DNA of 42,049 nt from CAYJDG01 sp964368875 (lineage in GTDB: Bacteria; Pseudomonadota; Alphaproteobacteria; Micavibrionales; Micavibrionaceae): assembly GCA_964368875.1 (NCBI GenBank), contig CAYJDG010000017.1, forward strand, positions 1 through 42,049, given 5' to 3'. The position numbers and the translations under genes are program-made. Shown in pieces: positions 15,528-23,744 of this stretch. Below the pieces are notes generated by a model, which saw only the letters and a list, made by a program, of their open reading frames with translations, did no database searches and had not been told where the DNA came from. Numbering within the stretch: position 1 is the first letter of the stretch; every line of letters begins with the position of its first letter.

Positions 15528-16270
15528 TTGAAGTAAATGCGGTATTCGCCAGCGGCCCGGATCGGTCCGCCGCGCACCTCCTGCGCGATGGCGACGACAC
15601 CGTGCAGGTGACCCGCAGGCAAAGTATGAGCTTTAATCACACGCACTTCCTTTTTCCCCTGCCACGGCGCCAGTCGGATAATACCTGAGACCGCATGCGC
15701 ATAGGTGACCGTCTCGCCATCATTCTCGCCTGCCTTAATCGCCACAGTCTGGTTGGTCATGTAGGTTAAGATGTTAAGCTCATGCGGAATCTGCTGACCT
15801 GCGGGAAGCTCGGGCAGTTCGAGTGTGTACCCATCCTCATCCGGGTTAATCTTGATGGGGACAACCGGATCATCTTGTTCGCGCGCTTTGCGCAAGGCGA
15901 CATCCAGTTCGAATTCGCGTGAACCGATAAAACTCTGGCGGCCATTGACGACCATGTTCGGGGTATACGAGCGATGTTGCTCAAGCGGCCCGGCATAATC
16001 ACGCTGGCGTTCGGTGCATTCCGGCAGCGAGAGCGTGTCCTTCCAGCGCAGATGATCCCAATAGGTCACATGGCAGCCCAGCACGATTAGGCCGTTATCG
16101 GCATTATGGGCAATTTTGGCCAGAATCGCATCGGCGGGCGGGCAGGATGAACAGCTTTGCGATGAAAAGAGTTCCACCACAATCGGGGCTTTTACGTCCG
16201 CGGCATGGGCTGCGGACGCAAAGAGCAGGGGGATCGCAAAAAGCAGCAGGCGCATCATCAGTATTCGCAT
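15524..16270 (-). CDS. DUF1223 secreted thioredoxin-fold protein
   Basis: The protein matches the DUF1223 family: a signal peptide (residues 1-23, ending AHA), then VVELFSSQSCSSCPPAD with a CxxC motif at Cys40 and Cys43, then HVTYWDHLRWKDTLS and SYTPNMVVNGRQSFIGS, which are hallmarks of the family. The fold is thioredoxin-like and the CxxC suggests redox or copper chemistry in the periplasm, but no reaction is established. The frame stays open to 16387, but the earlier region reads as non-coding and overlaps a forward promoter, so I start at ATG 16270 (248 aa). In-frame ATGs also lie 12 and 15 bases further on. Confidence 0.88.
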   Translation of the reverse strand: MRILMMRLLLFAIPLLFASAAHAADVKAPIVVELFSSQSCSSCPPADAILAKIAHNADNGLIVLGCHVTYWDHLRWKDTLSLPECTERQRDYAGPLEQHRSYTPNMVVNGRQSFIGSREFELDVALRKAREQDDPVVPIKINPDEDGYTLELPELPAGQQIPHELNILTYMTNQTVAIKAGENDGETVTYAHAVSGIIRLAPWQGKKEVRVIKAHTLPAGHLHGVVAIAQEVRGGPIRAAGEYRIYFN

Positions 16271-16290
16271 TTCGTCATGAAAAGTTACTT

Positions 16291-16318
16291 TTGAAAAACC
16301 CTTCAAACTCATTATAGT
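16291..16318 (+). promoter_or_regulatory. Promoter of the NDUFA9-like/surA/rsmA unit
   Basis: TTGAAA (16291-16296), a 16-base spacer and TATAGT (16313-16318) form the best sigma-70-like promoter seen in the window. It lies upstream of a clear ribosome site, AAGGAG (16332-16337), and the ATG at 16347. It is close to the divergent DUF1223 start, so the two genes share this control region. Confidence 0.65.
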
Positions 16319-16346
16319 CGAACTTCGATTGAAGGAGAATGAATCG

Positions 16347-17288
16347 ATGAACCTGCAGGGTAAAACCGCCACCGTTTTCGGCGCCACCGGATTTGTCGGA
16401 CGCTATGTCGTCGCCCGCTTGGCCAAGGCCGGGGCGACGGTCCGCGTGATCACGCGTCACCGCCAGAGTGCGTACTTCCTGCGCACCAATGGTGTCGTTG
16501 GCCAGATCGTTCCGGTGTCTTCAACCTATCGAAGCGCCGCCGAGATCGAACGTGATGTCGCGGGCTCTGATCTTGTTGTGAACTGTCTGGGCATTCTGGC
16601 TGAAGGTCGCGGCGCGAAATTCACGCATGTGCACACAAGCATTCCAGAATGGATCGCACAGGCTTGCACTGCTCATGCGATCAAATCTTTTGTTCATGTC
16701 TCTGCGCTTGGTGCGGATACAGCAAAATCAAACTATGCCAAAAGCAAACTCGCTGGCGAACAGGCCGTGCTGCGCGCATATCCCGCTGCCACCATCCTGC
16801 GCCCGAGCGTAATCTTTGGCCCGGAAGACAACTTCTTTAATATGTTTGCTGGCATGGCCCGGTTTGCCCCTGCGCTGCCGTTGATTGGCGGCGGCAAAAC
16901 GAAATTCCAGCCCGTCTATGTCGGCGATGTTGCGACCGCCGTGGTTGCAGCGCTGACAGACACGCAGGCCCGCGGTAAAATTTTTGAACTGGGCGGCCCG
17001 GAAATTCTGACCTTCAAAGAAATCTATCAGCGCCTGTTTGCGCAGACGCGCGCGAAACGCAGCCTTGTCGCGTTGCCGTGGGGTCTTGCCAAATTTGTTG
17101 CATCCCTGCCTCTGGTGCCGCTTACCGCCGATCAGGTGACCAGCCTGAAGACGGACAATGTCGTACATGGCGGCGCACTCACGCTTGCTGATCTCGGCGT
17201 ACAGCCCACCGCGCTCGATGCAATTCTCCCAAGCTATCTCGATAAATACCGCTCCGGCGGACGTTTTGCTGACAAGAAAAGAGCCTGA
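16347..17288 (+). CDS. Complex I NDUFA9-like NAD(P)-binding atypical SDR
   Basis: The 313-residue protein is an extended/atypical short-chain dehydrogenase with the nucleotide-binding loop GATGFVG at 12-18 and the stretches NCLGILAEGRGAKFTHVH and HVSALGAD. These match the NDUFA9-like family, whose mitochondrial member is a complex I accessory subunit; bacterial members are of uncertain role and may support complex I or quinone-related metabolism. The usual YxxxK is present as YAKSK. The start is ATG 16347, with AAGGAG 9 bases upstream. surA begins 1 base after its stop, so they are co-transcribed. Confidence 0.88.
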   Translation: MNLQGKTATVFGATGFVGRYVVARLAKAGATVRVITRHRQSAYFLRTNGVVGQIVPVSSTYRSAAEIERDVAGSDLVVNCLGILAEGRGAKFTHVHTSIPEWIAQACTAHAIKSFVHVSALGADTAKSNYAKSKLAGEQAVLRAYPAATILRPSVIFGPEDNFFNMFAGMARFAPALPLIGGGKTKFQPVYVGDVATAVVAALTDTQARGKIFELGGPEILTFKEIYQRLFAQTRAKRSLVALPWGLAKFVASLPLVPLTADQVTSLKTDNVVHGGALTLADLGVQPTALDAILPSYLDKYRSGGRFADKKRA

Positions 17289-17289
17289 T

Positions 17290-18231
17290 ATGCGCACTAT
17301 TCTCCTCTCCTTGCTGGCCTTAGGCCTGATCCATGCAGCGACCCCGGCGCTTGCCGCCGGAAAAGAAGGCATCGCCGTGATCGTCAATCAGGACGCCATC
17401 ACCAATTCGGATGTGAACGACCGCATGTCGCTCATCGCTGCGTCGACCGGCATGCCGTCTGCGCCAGAACTCATGGCCAAATTGCGTCCGCAGGTTATCG
17501 ATATGCTGGTGGAAGAGCAGATCAAGATGCAGGAAGCGCGCCGCCTTAAGCTTGAAGTGAGCAAGGAAGAAGTCGAAGGTGGCTTCAATCAGATCGCCGA
17601 ACAAAACAAAATCCCCGTCGCAGATTTCAAAAAAATGCTGACTGGACGCAAGATCAGGCTAGGCACGATGGAAGACCAGATCCGCGCCCAGATTGCGTGG
17701 GGCAAGGTCATCCAGAAAAAACTGCGCCCGCAGGTTGATATCAGCGAAGCCGATATCGACAGCGAACTTGAGATGCTGCGCAGTAAGATCGGCAAGACCC
17801 AGTACCTGCTTGGCGATATTTTCTTACCCACGGACGAACAAAAGAAAGACAGCGAAGTCAGCGCACTTGCGAAAAAAATTGTCGCCCAACTGCGCGAAAA
17901 GCCTGAACTGTTCCCGCGTATCGCCCAGCAGTTTTCGCAAGCCCCCGGTGCCGCGCAAGGCGGCGGCTTGGGCTGGATCAGCGAAGGGCAGCTCTCTCAG
18001 GAAATTGATACCGTTCTGCCTGGCCTGCAGGCTGGTGTCGCAACCGATCCGGTCAAAACCCTTGGCGGGTATCATATCCTGATGCTGCGTGAAAAACGCC
18101 AGATCACCGAAGAAACCCTGCCGAAGCGCGAGGACATCACCCAACGCCTCGGCACCGAGCGTCTGGATCGCTTGCAACGCCGCTACCTTTTGGATTTGCG
18201 CAGCTCCGCCTATATCGAAAACCGTGCCTGA
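17290..18231 (+). CDS. surA: SurA-like periplasmic peptidyl-prolyl isomerase/chaperone
   Basis: SurA-type chaperones escort outer-membrane proteins across the periplasm. This 313-residue protein has a signal peptide (1-22, ending ALA), an N-terminal SurA chaperone domain (IAVIVNQDAITNSDV onward), and one parvulin PpiC domain (about 168-275) with GGGLGWI and GGYHILML. E. coli SurA has two parvulin domains, so this is the shorter form usual in alphaproteobacteria. I start at ATG 17290, directly after the upstream stop, because the earlier open frame has no signal-like character. The rsmA start lies inside its last codons. pdxA, often between surA and rsmA, is not here. Confidence 0.88.
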   Translation: MRTILLSLLALGLIHAATPALAAGKEGIAVIVNQDAITNSDVNDRMSLIAASTGMPSAPELMAKLRPQVIDMLVEEQIKMQEARRLKLEVSKEEVEGGFNQIAEQNKIPVADFKKMLTGRKIRLGTMEDQIRAQIAWGKVIQKKLRPQVDISEADIDSELEMLRSKIGKTQYLLGDIFLPTDEQKKDSEVSALAKKIVAQLREKPELFPRIAQQFSQAPGAAQGGGLGWISEGQLSQEIDTVLPGLQAGVATDPVKTLGGYHILMLREKRQITEETLPKREDITQRLGTERLDRLQRRYLLDLRSSAYIENRA

Positions 18232-19051
18232 TTTAAGCGCCCTGCCACCTCTGCGCGAGGTGATCCGCCTGCATAACCTGCGCGCGGACAAGGCGCTTGG
18301 GCAGAATTTTCTCCTCGACCAAAATTTGACCGACAAGATAGCTCGCCTTGCGGAAATCAAAGACGGCGCGACCGTCATCGAAATCGGCCCCGGCCCCGGC
18401 GGCCTGACGCGTAGCCTGGTCGGCAGTCCCGCCAAAGCTGTGATTGCAATTGAATATGATGACCGTGCCGTCGCCGCGCTTCAGGATTTGCAGGAGGCTG
18501 CTGCCGGAAAACTGACGATTCTCAAAGGCGATGCACTGGCCACCAACCTGCTCGATCTCGCTCCGGCTCCACGCGCGATCGTGGCCAATCTGCCCTATAA
18601 TATCAGCACCGTTTTGCTCGCGAACTGGCTGTCGCAAATCCGGGCGGATGGAAATTCCTACACCTCCATGACCCTGATGTTCCAGAAGGAAGTGGCCGAC
18701 CGCATTGTCGCCGGGTCAGGGAATAAAATCTATGGCCGCCTCAGTGTGCTGACGCAGTGGCTGTGCAAGGTGAAGCGCGTGTTGGAGCTGCCGCCCGAAG
18801 CTTTTACGCCCCCGCCGAAAATCAATTCGACCGTTCTGCATTTCATGCCGCGTGCTCTGCCCGCGGACGCGCCGTCGTTCGCATCTATTGAAAAAATTCT
18901 CCATACCGCGTTTCAGCAGCGCCGTAAAATGATCCGCTCTTCGCTGAAAAGTTATGCAGCCGCCATTGAGGCCACCGGAATCGATCCAACCCTGCGGGCA
19001 GAAGATTTAACGGTTGAAAATTACCTGCAACTCGCCTCAGTCAGCAAATAA
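18224..19051 (+). CDS. rsmA: 16S rRNA (A1518/A1519-N6)-dimethyltransferase
   Basis: RsmA (KsgA) dimethylates two adenines in the 3' terminal hairpin of 16S rRNA late in small-subunit assembly, and its loss gives kasugamycin resistance. The protein has KALGQNFLLDQN, the SAM-binding loop IEIGPGPGGLT near 53-62 and the catalytic NLPYN near 123. The start is GTG 18224, which overlaps the surA stop by 8 bases and gives 275 residues, the normal length; the frame is open further upstream only inside surA. Translation is probably coupled to surA. The last 15 bases overlap the convergent rsuA gene. Confidence 0.95.
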   Translation: MPDLSALPPLREVIRLHNLRADKALGQNFLLDQNLTDKIARLAEIKDGATVIEIGPGPGGLTRSLVGSPAKAVIAIEYDDRAVAALQDLQEAAAGKLTILKGDALATNLLDLAPAPRAIVANLPYNISTVLLANWLSQIRADGNSYTSMTLMFQKEVADRIVAGSGNKIYGRLSVLTQWLCKVKRVLELPPEAFTPPPKINSTVLHFMPRALPADAPSFASIEKILHTAFQQRRKMIRSSLKSYAAAIEATGIDPTLRAEDLTVENYLQLASVSK

Positions 19052-19753
19052 AGCCACCAGATCGTCGGCGCTTAAAACGCGGTATTCACCGGGTTGCAGC
19101 GTGCCAAGGTGCAGGCCGCCGATGCGCAGGCGGTGCAGGGTGATAACTTCGTTGCCCAACGCTTCGAACATGCGCCTGATCTGGTGATACCGCCCTTCCT
19201 GCAACGACATGAAGCCGCTGGTCGGGCTTTCCACGATCCAGTGCGCCGGTTTCAGGGGCACATGATCATTGGCAAAGGTGAAGGTGCCAGTTTTAAAAAG
19301 TTCGGTCTCTGTCCCTTTCAGCGGATCGCGCAAGGTGACGTGATACTGCTTCCAGACATGATGCTTCGGCGAAATGATTTTATGCAGCAGGTCACCGTCA
19401 TCGGTGATCAGCACAAGCCCAGTTGAATCCTTATCGAGCCGCCCTGCCGTTGACAGAGTCGGGCTGCGCCTTTGCCAGCGCGGCGGCAACAGGTCATAGA
19501 CGATCAGCCCCGCTTCGTCATGGCTGCAGGTATAATGGCGCGGCTTGTGCAGCAGAAGGGAGAGGGGTGAAACAGGGTCAAGCGGCTCGCCGTCCAGTGC
19601 GGCTCCGGCGGCATCTGCCGGGATCAGGTGAGACGGATCGGTGATCACTTTATCATTCAGCGAAAAGGCACCAGCCTTGACGGCATACCCTACATCCTTG
19701 CGGGAGCCGTACCCAAGATTGGCAAGCAGTTTGTCGATGCGGATCTTCTTCAT
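19037..19753 (-). CDS. rsuA: RsuA-family 16S rRNA pseudouridine synthase
   Basis: The 238-residue protein has an N-terminal S4 RNA-binding domain (RIDKLLANLGYGSRKDV) and a pseudouridine synthase domain with the catalytic Asp107 in GRLDKDSTGL and the KxYxVTL-like segment WKQYHVTL. RsuA makes pseudouridine at position 516 of 16S rRNA; paralogues RluB/E/F act on 23S or tRNA, but the compact size and sequence fit RsuA best. It converges on rsmA with a 15-base coding overlap, which places two 16S modification genes tail to tail. It appears to be transcribed from a leaderless-type promoter. Confidence 0.88.
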   Translation of the reverse strand: MKKIRIDKLLANLGYGSRKDVGYAVKAGAFSLNDKVITDPSHLIPADAAGAALDGEPLDPVSPLSLLLHKPRHYTCSHDEAGLIVYDLLPPRWQRRSPTLSTAGRLDKDSTGLVLITDDGDLLHKIISPKHHVWKQYHVTLRDPLKGTETELFKTGTFTFANDHVPLKPAHWIVESPTSGFMSLQEGRYHQIRRMFEALGNEVITLHRLRIGGLHLGTLQPGEYRVLSADDLVALFAD

Positions 19754-19759
19754 GGATTA

Positions 19760-19788
19760 TCATTAAAGGCTCGCGCCCGTTCAGACAA
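19760..19788 (-). promoter_or_regulatory. Candidate rsuA promoter, leaderless-type spacing
   Basis: On the reverse strand TTGTCT (19788-19783), a 17-base spacer and TAATGA (19765-19760) end 6 bases before the rsuA ATG at 19753. No Shine-Dalgarno sequence is present. Confidence 0.4.
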
Positions 19789-19832
19789 CAGGTCACCTTT
19801 TTTTCAGGGGCGGTTTGTGGCACACTGGCCGC

Positions 19833-20306
19833 ATGTTAGGCATTACTACACCGCTCGAATGGTTCGAACTGATGAGCTACATTGCCACCATCGTGGGTAT
19901 CCCGCTGGTGCTGATCACGTTTATCTATCAGGAACGCAAAGAGCGGCAGAATGAACAAGAAGAAATCTACGACAAGCTGATGGCGCACTATACCGAGATT
20001 CAGGAGAAGCTGTTTCTCTATCCGGAAATCGATACCCATACGCATCCCAGCACGGACCCTGAAACCGCCCGGCGGCAATATATTCTTTATGAAATGCTGA
20101 CGGCCCTGTTTGAGAGAAGCTTCATTCTGCTCGCCTCAGAAACCAGTCCTGCCTATCGGCGCATGTGGAATTCGTGGGTCGATTATATTCGCCAGTGGCT
20201 GGAGAAACCGAATTTCGTCGCAGCGCTGCCGCTGCTGATGAAGGGCGAGGATCCGGATTTTGTGGCCTATATCGCCAAACTTTCAGGCCTAGATCTGAAG
20301 CCGTAG
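19833..20306 (+). CDS. Unrecognised small membrane-anchored protein, 157 aa
   Basis: The N-terminus holds one transmembrane helix (about 13-33, with IATIVGIPLVLITFIY), followed by a charged linker (QERKERQNEQEEIYDKL) that looks like a short coiled coil. A cytoplasmic helical domain follows, with many aromatic residues (YILYEMLTALFERSF, SWVDYIRQWL). Such single-helix proteins with a helical C-domain occur widely as uncharacterised proteins; I cannot assign a function. ATG 19833 is preferred to TTG 19815, which would add only six polar residues. Its stop is 3 bases from that of the convergent rsmC-like gene. Confidence 0.72.
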   Translation: MLGITTPLEWFELMSYIATIVGIPLVLITFIYQERKERQNEQEEIYDKLMAHYTEIQEKLFLYPEIDTHTHPSTDPETARRQYILYEMLTALFERSFILLASETSPAYRRMWNSWVDYIRQWLEKPNFVAALPLLMKGEDPDFVAYIAKLSGLDLKP

Positions 20307-20309
20307 AGG

Positions 20310-21332
20310 CTACTTCACTGCTTCGATGATTTTGTAACCGTTTTCCGAACTGACCAAGCGGTGCAGGCTGAAATGCTGATGCAGCAGGCTTTCATAAGGC
20401 AGGTGGACATTGGCCACCAGCACCAGCATGCCGCCCGGCTTCAGATGCGCCGCGGCGCTCGTGATAAAATTCTGGCCCAAAAGATTGGCATCGGCTTTGC
20501 CCTCGTGAAACGGCGGGTTCATGACGATAAAATCAAGTAGCGGCAGCTGCGGCAGCTTGCGCACATCGGCCCACATGAAATCGCACCGGGCCTGCCACTG
20601 CTCAAGGTTTTTGCGGCAGCAAGCAATTGCGCGGCTATCATTGTCGATGCAGTAAAGTTTTGTGATGGCGCTGTAGCGCTGCAGCAGACGCTGGCCGAGC
20701 ACACCAATGCCGCAGCCGAAATCGGCCCCTATTCCCGCAAGCGAGAACGGCAGATGATGAAGCAGGGCGTCCGTGCCCTTATCGGTGCGGTTCCAGCTGA
20801 ACAATCCCGGCTGAGTGGTCAGACCGTCTGCGCGCTCTTGCGGCGCACCTGCGCCGACTGCGCGGGCAATCGCCATCGGATCAACCGTGTGCGGCGCATT
20901 GGTCCACACCACACGGCATTTATGTTTGGACTGGTTCGCGGATTCTGCACCCAGTTGCGCAAAAAGTTTCGGCAGGCTTTGGCCACCCGAGAGATTGTCG
21001 GCTGCGGCAATCAGCGTGCCCCCGTCTTTAAGCATACCCAGCCCCTGCGCAATCAGATACAGGCTTTCATCTTTCTGACGCGGGCAGAAAATAATCACGC
21101 TTTGAAACTCACGGTCACCGCCGAGATCGCTTAAAACCGGATGGGCGCGATGCGACCATTGCGACGTTTGATCGGCTTGCGGATGCCAGATGGTTGCGCC
21201 AGGAAAATGTGCCGACAGCTTGGTGTCCGCGCCCATGATGATAAGGACGGGCGCTGCGGGGGTGATCCCCGCCTGCTCAAGCGTAAAGAGAATGGCGTCC
21301 GCGACTTGGCTCATGGGATGACATAAAGCCAT
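20310..21332 (-). CDS. RsmC-like 16S rRNA guanine-N2 methyltransferase
   Basis: The 340-residue protein has the two-domain layout of RsmC/RlmG: a degenerate N-terminal methyltransferase-like domain (1-170) and an active C-terminal SAM domain with DFGCGIGVLG at 204-213 and the catalytic NPPFHEGK at 272-279. RsmC methylates G1207 of 16S rRNA using SAM. RlmG, acting on 23S rRNA, is a possible alternative. The start may be ATG 21332 or the in-frame ATG 21314; neither has a visible ribosome site. It lies 32 bases after the RTX gene on the same strand but is probably unrelated to it in function. Confidence 0.85.
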   Translation of the reverse strand: MALCHPMSQVADAILFTLEQAGITPAAPVLIIMGADTKLSAHFPGATIWHPQADQTSQWSHRAHPVLSDLGGDREFQSVIIFCPRQKDESLYLIAQGLGMLKDGGTLIAAADNLSGGQSLPKLFAQLGAESANQSKHKCRVVWTNAPHTVDPMAIARAVGAGAPQERADGLTTQPGLFSWNRTDKGTDALLHHLPFSLAGIGADFGCGIGVLGQRLLQRYSAITKLYCIDNDSRAIACCRKNLEQWQARCDFMWADVRKLPQLPLLDFIVMNPPFHEGKADANLLGQNFITSAAAHLKPGGMLVLVANVHLPYESLLHQHFSLHRLVSSENGYKIIEAVK

Positions 21333-21364
21333 GGATTGCGGATAAAATCAGCAAAAAATTTAAT

Positions 21365-23458
21365 CTAGACGGAGACCGGCGTGTCGACCACCAGATTGCC
21401 ATGACCGACGAGATCGGCAAGGCTTGCGCCACCTACTCCACCGGCGATCAGAGCAATCGTGGTAAACGCCCCCCCAACATCCCCATCAGCGTTGACACGA
21501 ACCTCCGTCCCGCCGCTGACCGATGCAAGGTGCACGAAATCGTTGATATTGTCACCGGAATCGAAGCCCTGCAGCAGAGCTGCGAGATTCAGCGTGTCGT
21601 GGCCGGTGCCAGTTTCAAATCCAAAAATTGTGTCGACCAATGTATCAAGGACATCATAGGCAATGATATCGTTGCCGCTGCCGCCATAAATCTGATCAGC
21701 GCCAAGACCTACGACCAGAATATCGTTCCCGGCCTCTCCATAGAGCGTATCGTTGCCCGCGCCGCCAATCAGCACATCATTGCCAACCTCGCTTGGATCG
21801 GTATAGCCGGGATTCACATTGAAATCGAACAGAACATCTTCGTAGTCGGCGTCCCCGGTGCACGGCAGGTCTTCGAAGCCGATGCGCAACACATCATCAT
21901 TACCGACGCTGGCCAGGCCAGACACCACATGGGTTTTATCATCCCAGTTCAGCGACGGGTCATCACCGCGGCCTGTTGTATGATAGTCGTACCCGCCAAG
22001 AACCTGTGTCGTTACGCCGTCATTGTAAACGATCGAGATATGACCCGCATCGTCGGCGACGTTGGCGGCCCGCTGCGTGACCTGACCGAAATCATAAATA
22101 AAGCTGACTACGCCGTTCCCGGTGATATTCAAGCCGCTGTAATGATTGTTGACGTTATCGCCGTCAGCGATAATGAAGAACCCTAGTTGCGCATGGGTGG
22201 CGTCGGTCGGCAGGTCGACGGTATGCGCGACATTTATGCCCGCCGTCTTGACATTCGCCCAAAGAATCGACGCGCTTTGGATCGTGCCGTCCGCGGCAAT
22301 CGCGTAAACGCCCAGTGTATTGTTATAGCCGGCAAAGCCCTGACGGAAGGTGATGGTCGCGGTGCTGTCAAAGCCGATATCAAGATTACCGTCGGCAATC
22401 CCGAGCGAAGGGTCGCCTGGGGGTAAAAGGTTCACGAGATTGGTGCCCTCGATCAGGCCCGGAAACGTGATGTCATCTGCGAAGTCCTTATCAATCGTAA
22501 TCAGGGCATCGTGGTTGCCGCCGTAAATCACATCGTTGCCTGCGCCGCCCACCAGATAATCATTTCCGGTGCCGCCATACAGCGTATCGTTGCCGCTGCC
22601 GCTGCGCAGCCAATCATTGCCGGACTCGCCGCGCAGGATCACATCGCCATAGGCATAATTCGCACTCAGCAGATCGACGACATCATGGCCGCCGCCCATA
22701 TCCATTTCCTCGACGCTGGTGACGCGTGCGCCGCTGCTCGAAGGGTGCCGTATCGAAAGAGCATCATCAAGAACCAGAACATCATTGCCAGACGTACCGA
22801 TCACGAAGTCAATGCCATCGCCGCCGCTGAACGTGTCGTAAGAGGCGCTCTGAGAGCCATTAAAGACAAACGAAGTCGCACCGCTGCCAACAGCGATAAG
22901 CCCGCCATTGACGGACAAACCGAAGCCGCTGCCCCAACCGGCATCGACGGAATACATCAGACGGTCCATCCCGGCTTCACCATTCAGCAGGTCCGCCCCG
23001 GAGGCCCCGTTGATGGTGTCGTTGTCATTGCCGCCATTCAGGAAATCATTGCCGCCACCGCCGTTGATATTATCGTCGCCGTCGCTGCCGTTGACTCGGT
23101 CGTTGCCATTGTTGGCCCACAGTACGTCATTGCCCAAACCGCCATCGATGGTGATATTGCCAAGCGTATGGGTTGCGCTGGACAGGATCAGCGCATCACC
23201 GCCGTCCCCTGCGAAAAAGGATTCAATATTTCTGACCGTCTGCGTACCGCTCGTCCCATCCAGAAAAAGCGCATCGCCAAAGTCCGTCATCAGCAGCGTG
23301 TCATTGCCGTTAAGACCATCATATGTCGTGGTGTTGATATTATAGATATCGTTGAGAAGGATAACTTCGCCAGTATAGGGGTTGGTAATGCTCATGACCA
23401 GGTTGCCGAGTGTGCCTTGGAAAAAAAGCACATCATTTCCGTTAGTCCCTGTTGGCAT
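21365..23458 (-). CDS. Secreted RTX/DUF4114 calcium-binding protein with type I secretion signal
   Basis: The 697-residue protein has no N-terminal signal peptide. Three blocks of RTX nonapeptides (GGxGxDxxx), at about 107-162, 276-318 and 557-600, should bind calcium in beta-rolls. Between the second and third lies a DUF4114 domain (about 400-550) with its hallmark IGFEDL and GDADYEDVLFDF. The C-terminal 100 residues match the type I secretion target domain of large adhesins and RTX proteins (FETGTGHDTLNLAALL onward). It should leave the cell through an ABC/MFP/TolC channel, but no such genes are near; the adjacent adaptor gene belongs to an RND pump. AGGGGGAA precedes the ATG. An adhesin or matrix role is inferred. 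Confidence 0.9.
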   Translation of the reverse strand: MPTGTNGNDVLFFQGTLGNLVMSITNPYTGEVILLNDIYNINTTTYDGLNGNDTLLMTDFGDALFLDGTSGTQTVRNIESFFAGDGGDALILSSATHTLGNITIDGGLGNDVLWANNGNDRVNGSDGDDNINGGGGNDFLNGGNDNDTINGASGADLLNGEAGMDRLMYSVDAGWGSGFGLSVNGGLIAVGSGATSFVFNGSQSASYDTFSGGDGIDFVIGTSGNDVLVLDDALSIRHPSSSGARVTSVEEMDMGGGHDVVDLLSANYAYGDVILRGESGNDWLRSGSGNDTLYGGTGNDYLVGGAGNDVIYGGNHDALITIDKDFADDITFPGLIEGTNLVNLLPPGDPSLGIADGNLDIGFDSTATITFRQGFAGYNNTLGVYAIAADGTIQSASILWANVKTAGINVAHTVDLPTDATHAQLGFFIIADGDNVNNHYSGLNITGNGVVSFIYDFGQVTQRAANVADDAGHISIVYNDGVTTQVLGGYDYHTTGRGDDPSLNWDDKTHVVSGLASVGNDDVLRIGFEDLPCTGDADYEDVLFDFNVNPGYTDPSEVGNDVLIGGAGNDTLYGEAGNDILVVGLGADQIYGGSGNDIIAYDVLDTLVDTIFGFETGTGHDTLNLAALLQGFDSGDNINDFVHLASVSGGTEVRVNADGDVGGAFTTIALIAGGVGGASLADLVGHGNLVVDTPVSV

Positions 23459-23744
23459 CGTATTCCCCCTGCAGGCCTTGATAGGGCCTAAGTTATCTTA
23501 TTGTTTTTATTGTCTTTTTATTTTTGTGAGACTGTTTGTAGCCCACCCCATCCTTTCAGAATACCGAAGATTGGTAAGTATTATGTTAAATTAAGGGCTT
23601 ATCTGTGACGAATTTAAGAATAAATGGAAAGACGGCAAAGGCCGCCTGCCCGGAGCTTACTGGCAACCGGGGATGACATTTTCTGCCAGCTATGACACAA
23701 ACAAATTACTTATATACCCACACCTGACAGGCCCGGAATTGACA
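23459..23744. other. Divergent intergenic region between the RTX gene and the RND operon
   Basis: This 286-base stretch separates two divergent units and has no convincing gene. Its left part (about 23495-23535) is a T-rich tract on the forward strand. AGGCC-N7-GGCCT at about 23473-23489 is a small hairpin in the RTX 5' region. An in-frame ATG at 23673 could extend the adaptor gene by 24 residues, but those residues do not look like an adaptor N-terminus. It should hold the promoters for both units, but I cannot place them confidently. Confidence 0.5.

Noticed and set aside
19818..19834. Sigma-54-like TGGCACA-N4-CCGCA sequence
   Set aside because: The match lacks the TT of the -12 element, and the transcription start would fall inside the coding region that begins at 19833.
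21401..23491. Long open frames on the forward strand (261 and 326 codons) opposite the RTX gene
   Set aside because: They are complements of the Gly/Asp-rich RTX repeats. Their translations are repetitive, rich in Ile, Ala and Val, without start signals or domains, while the reverse-strand frame shows clear RTX, DUF4114 and secretion-signal features.
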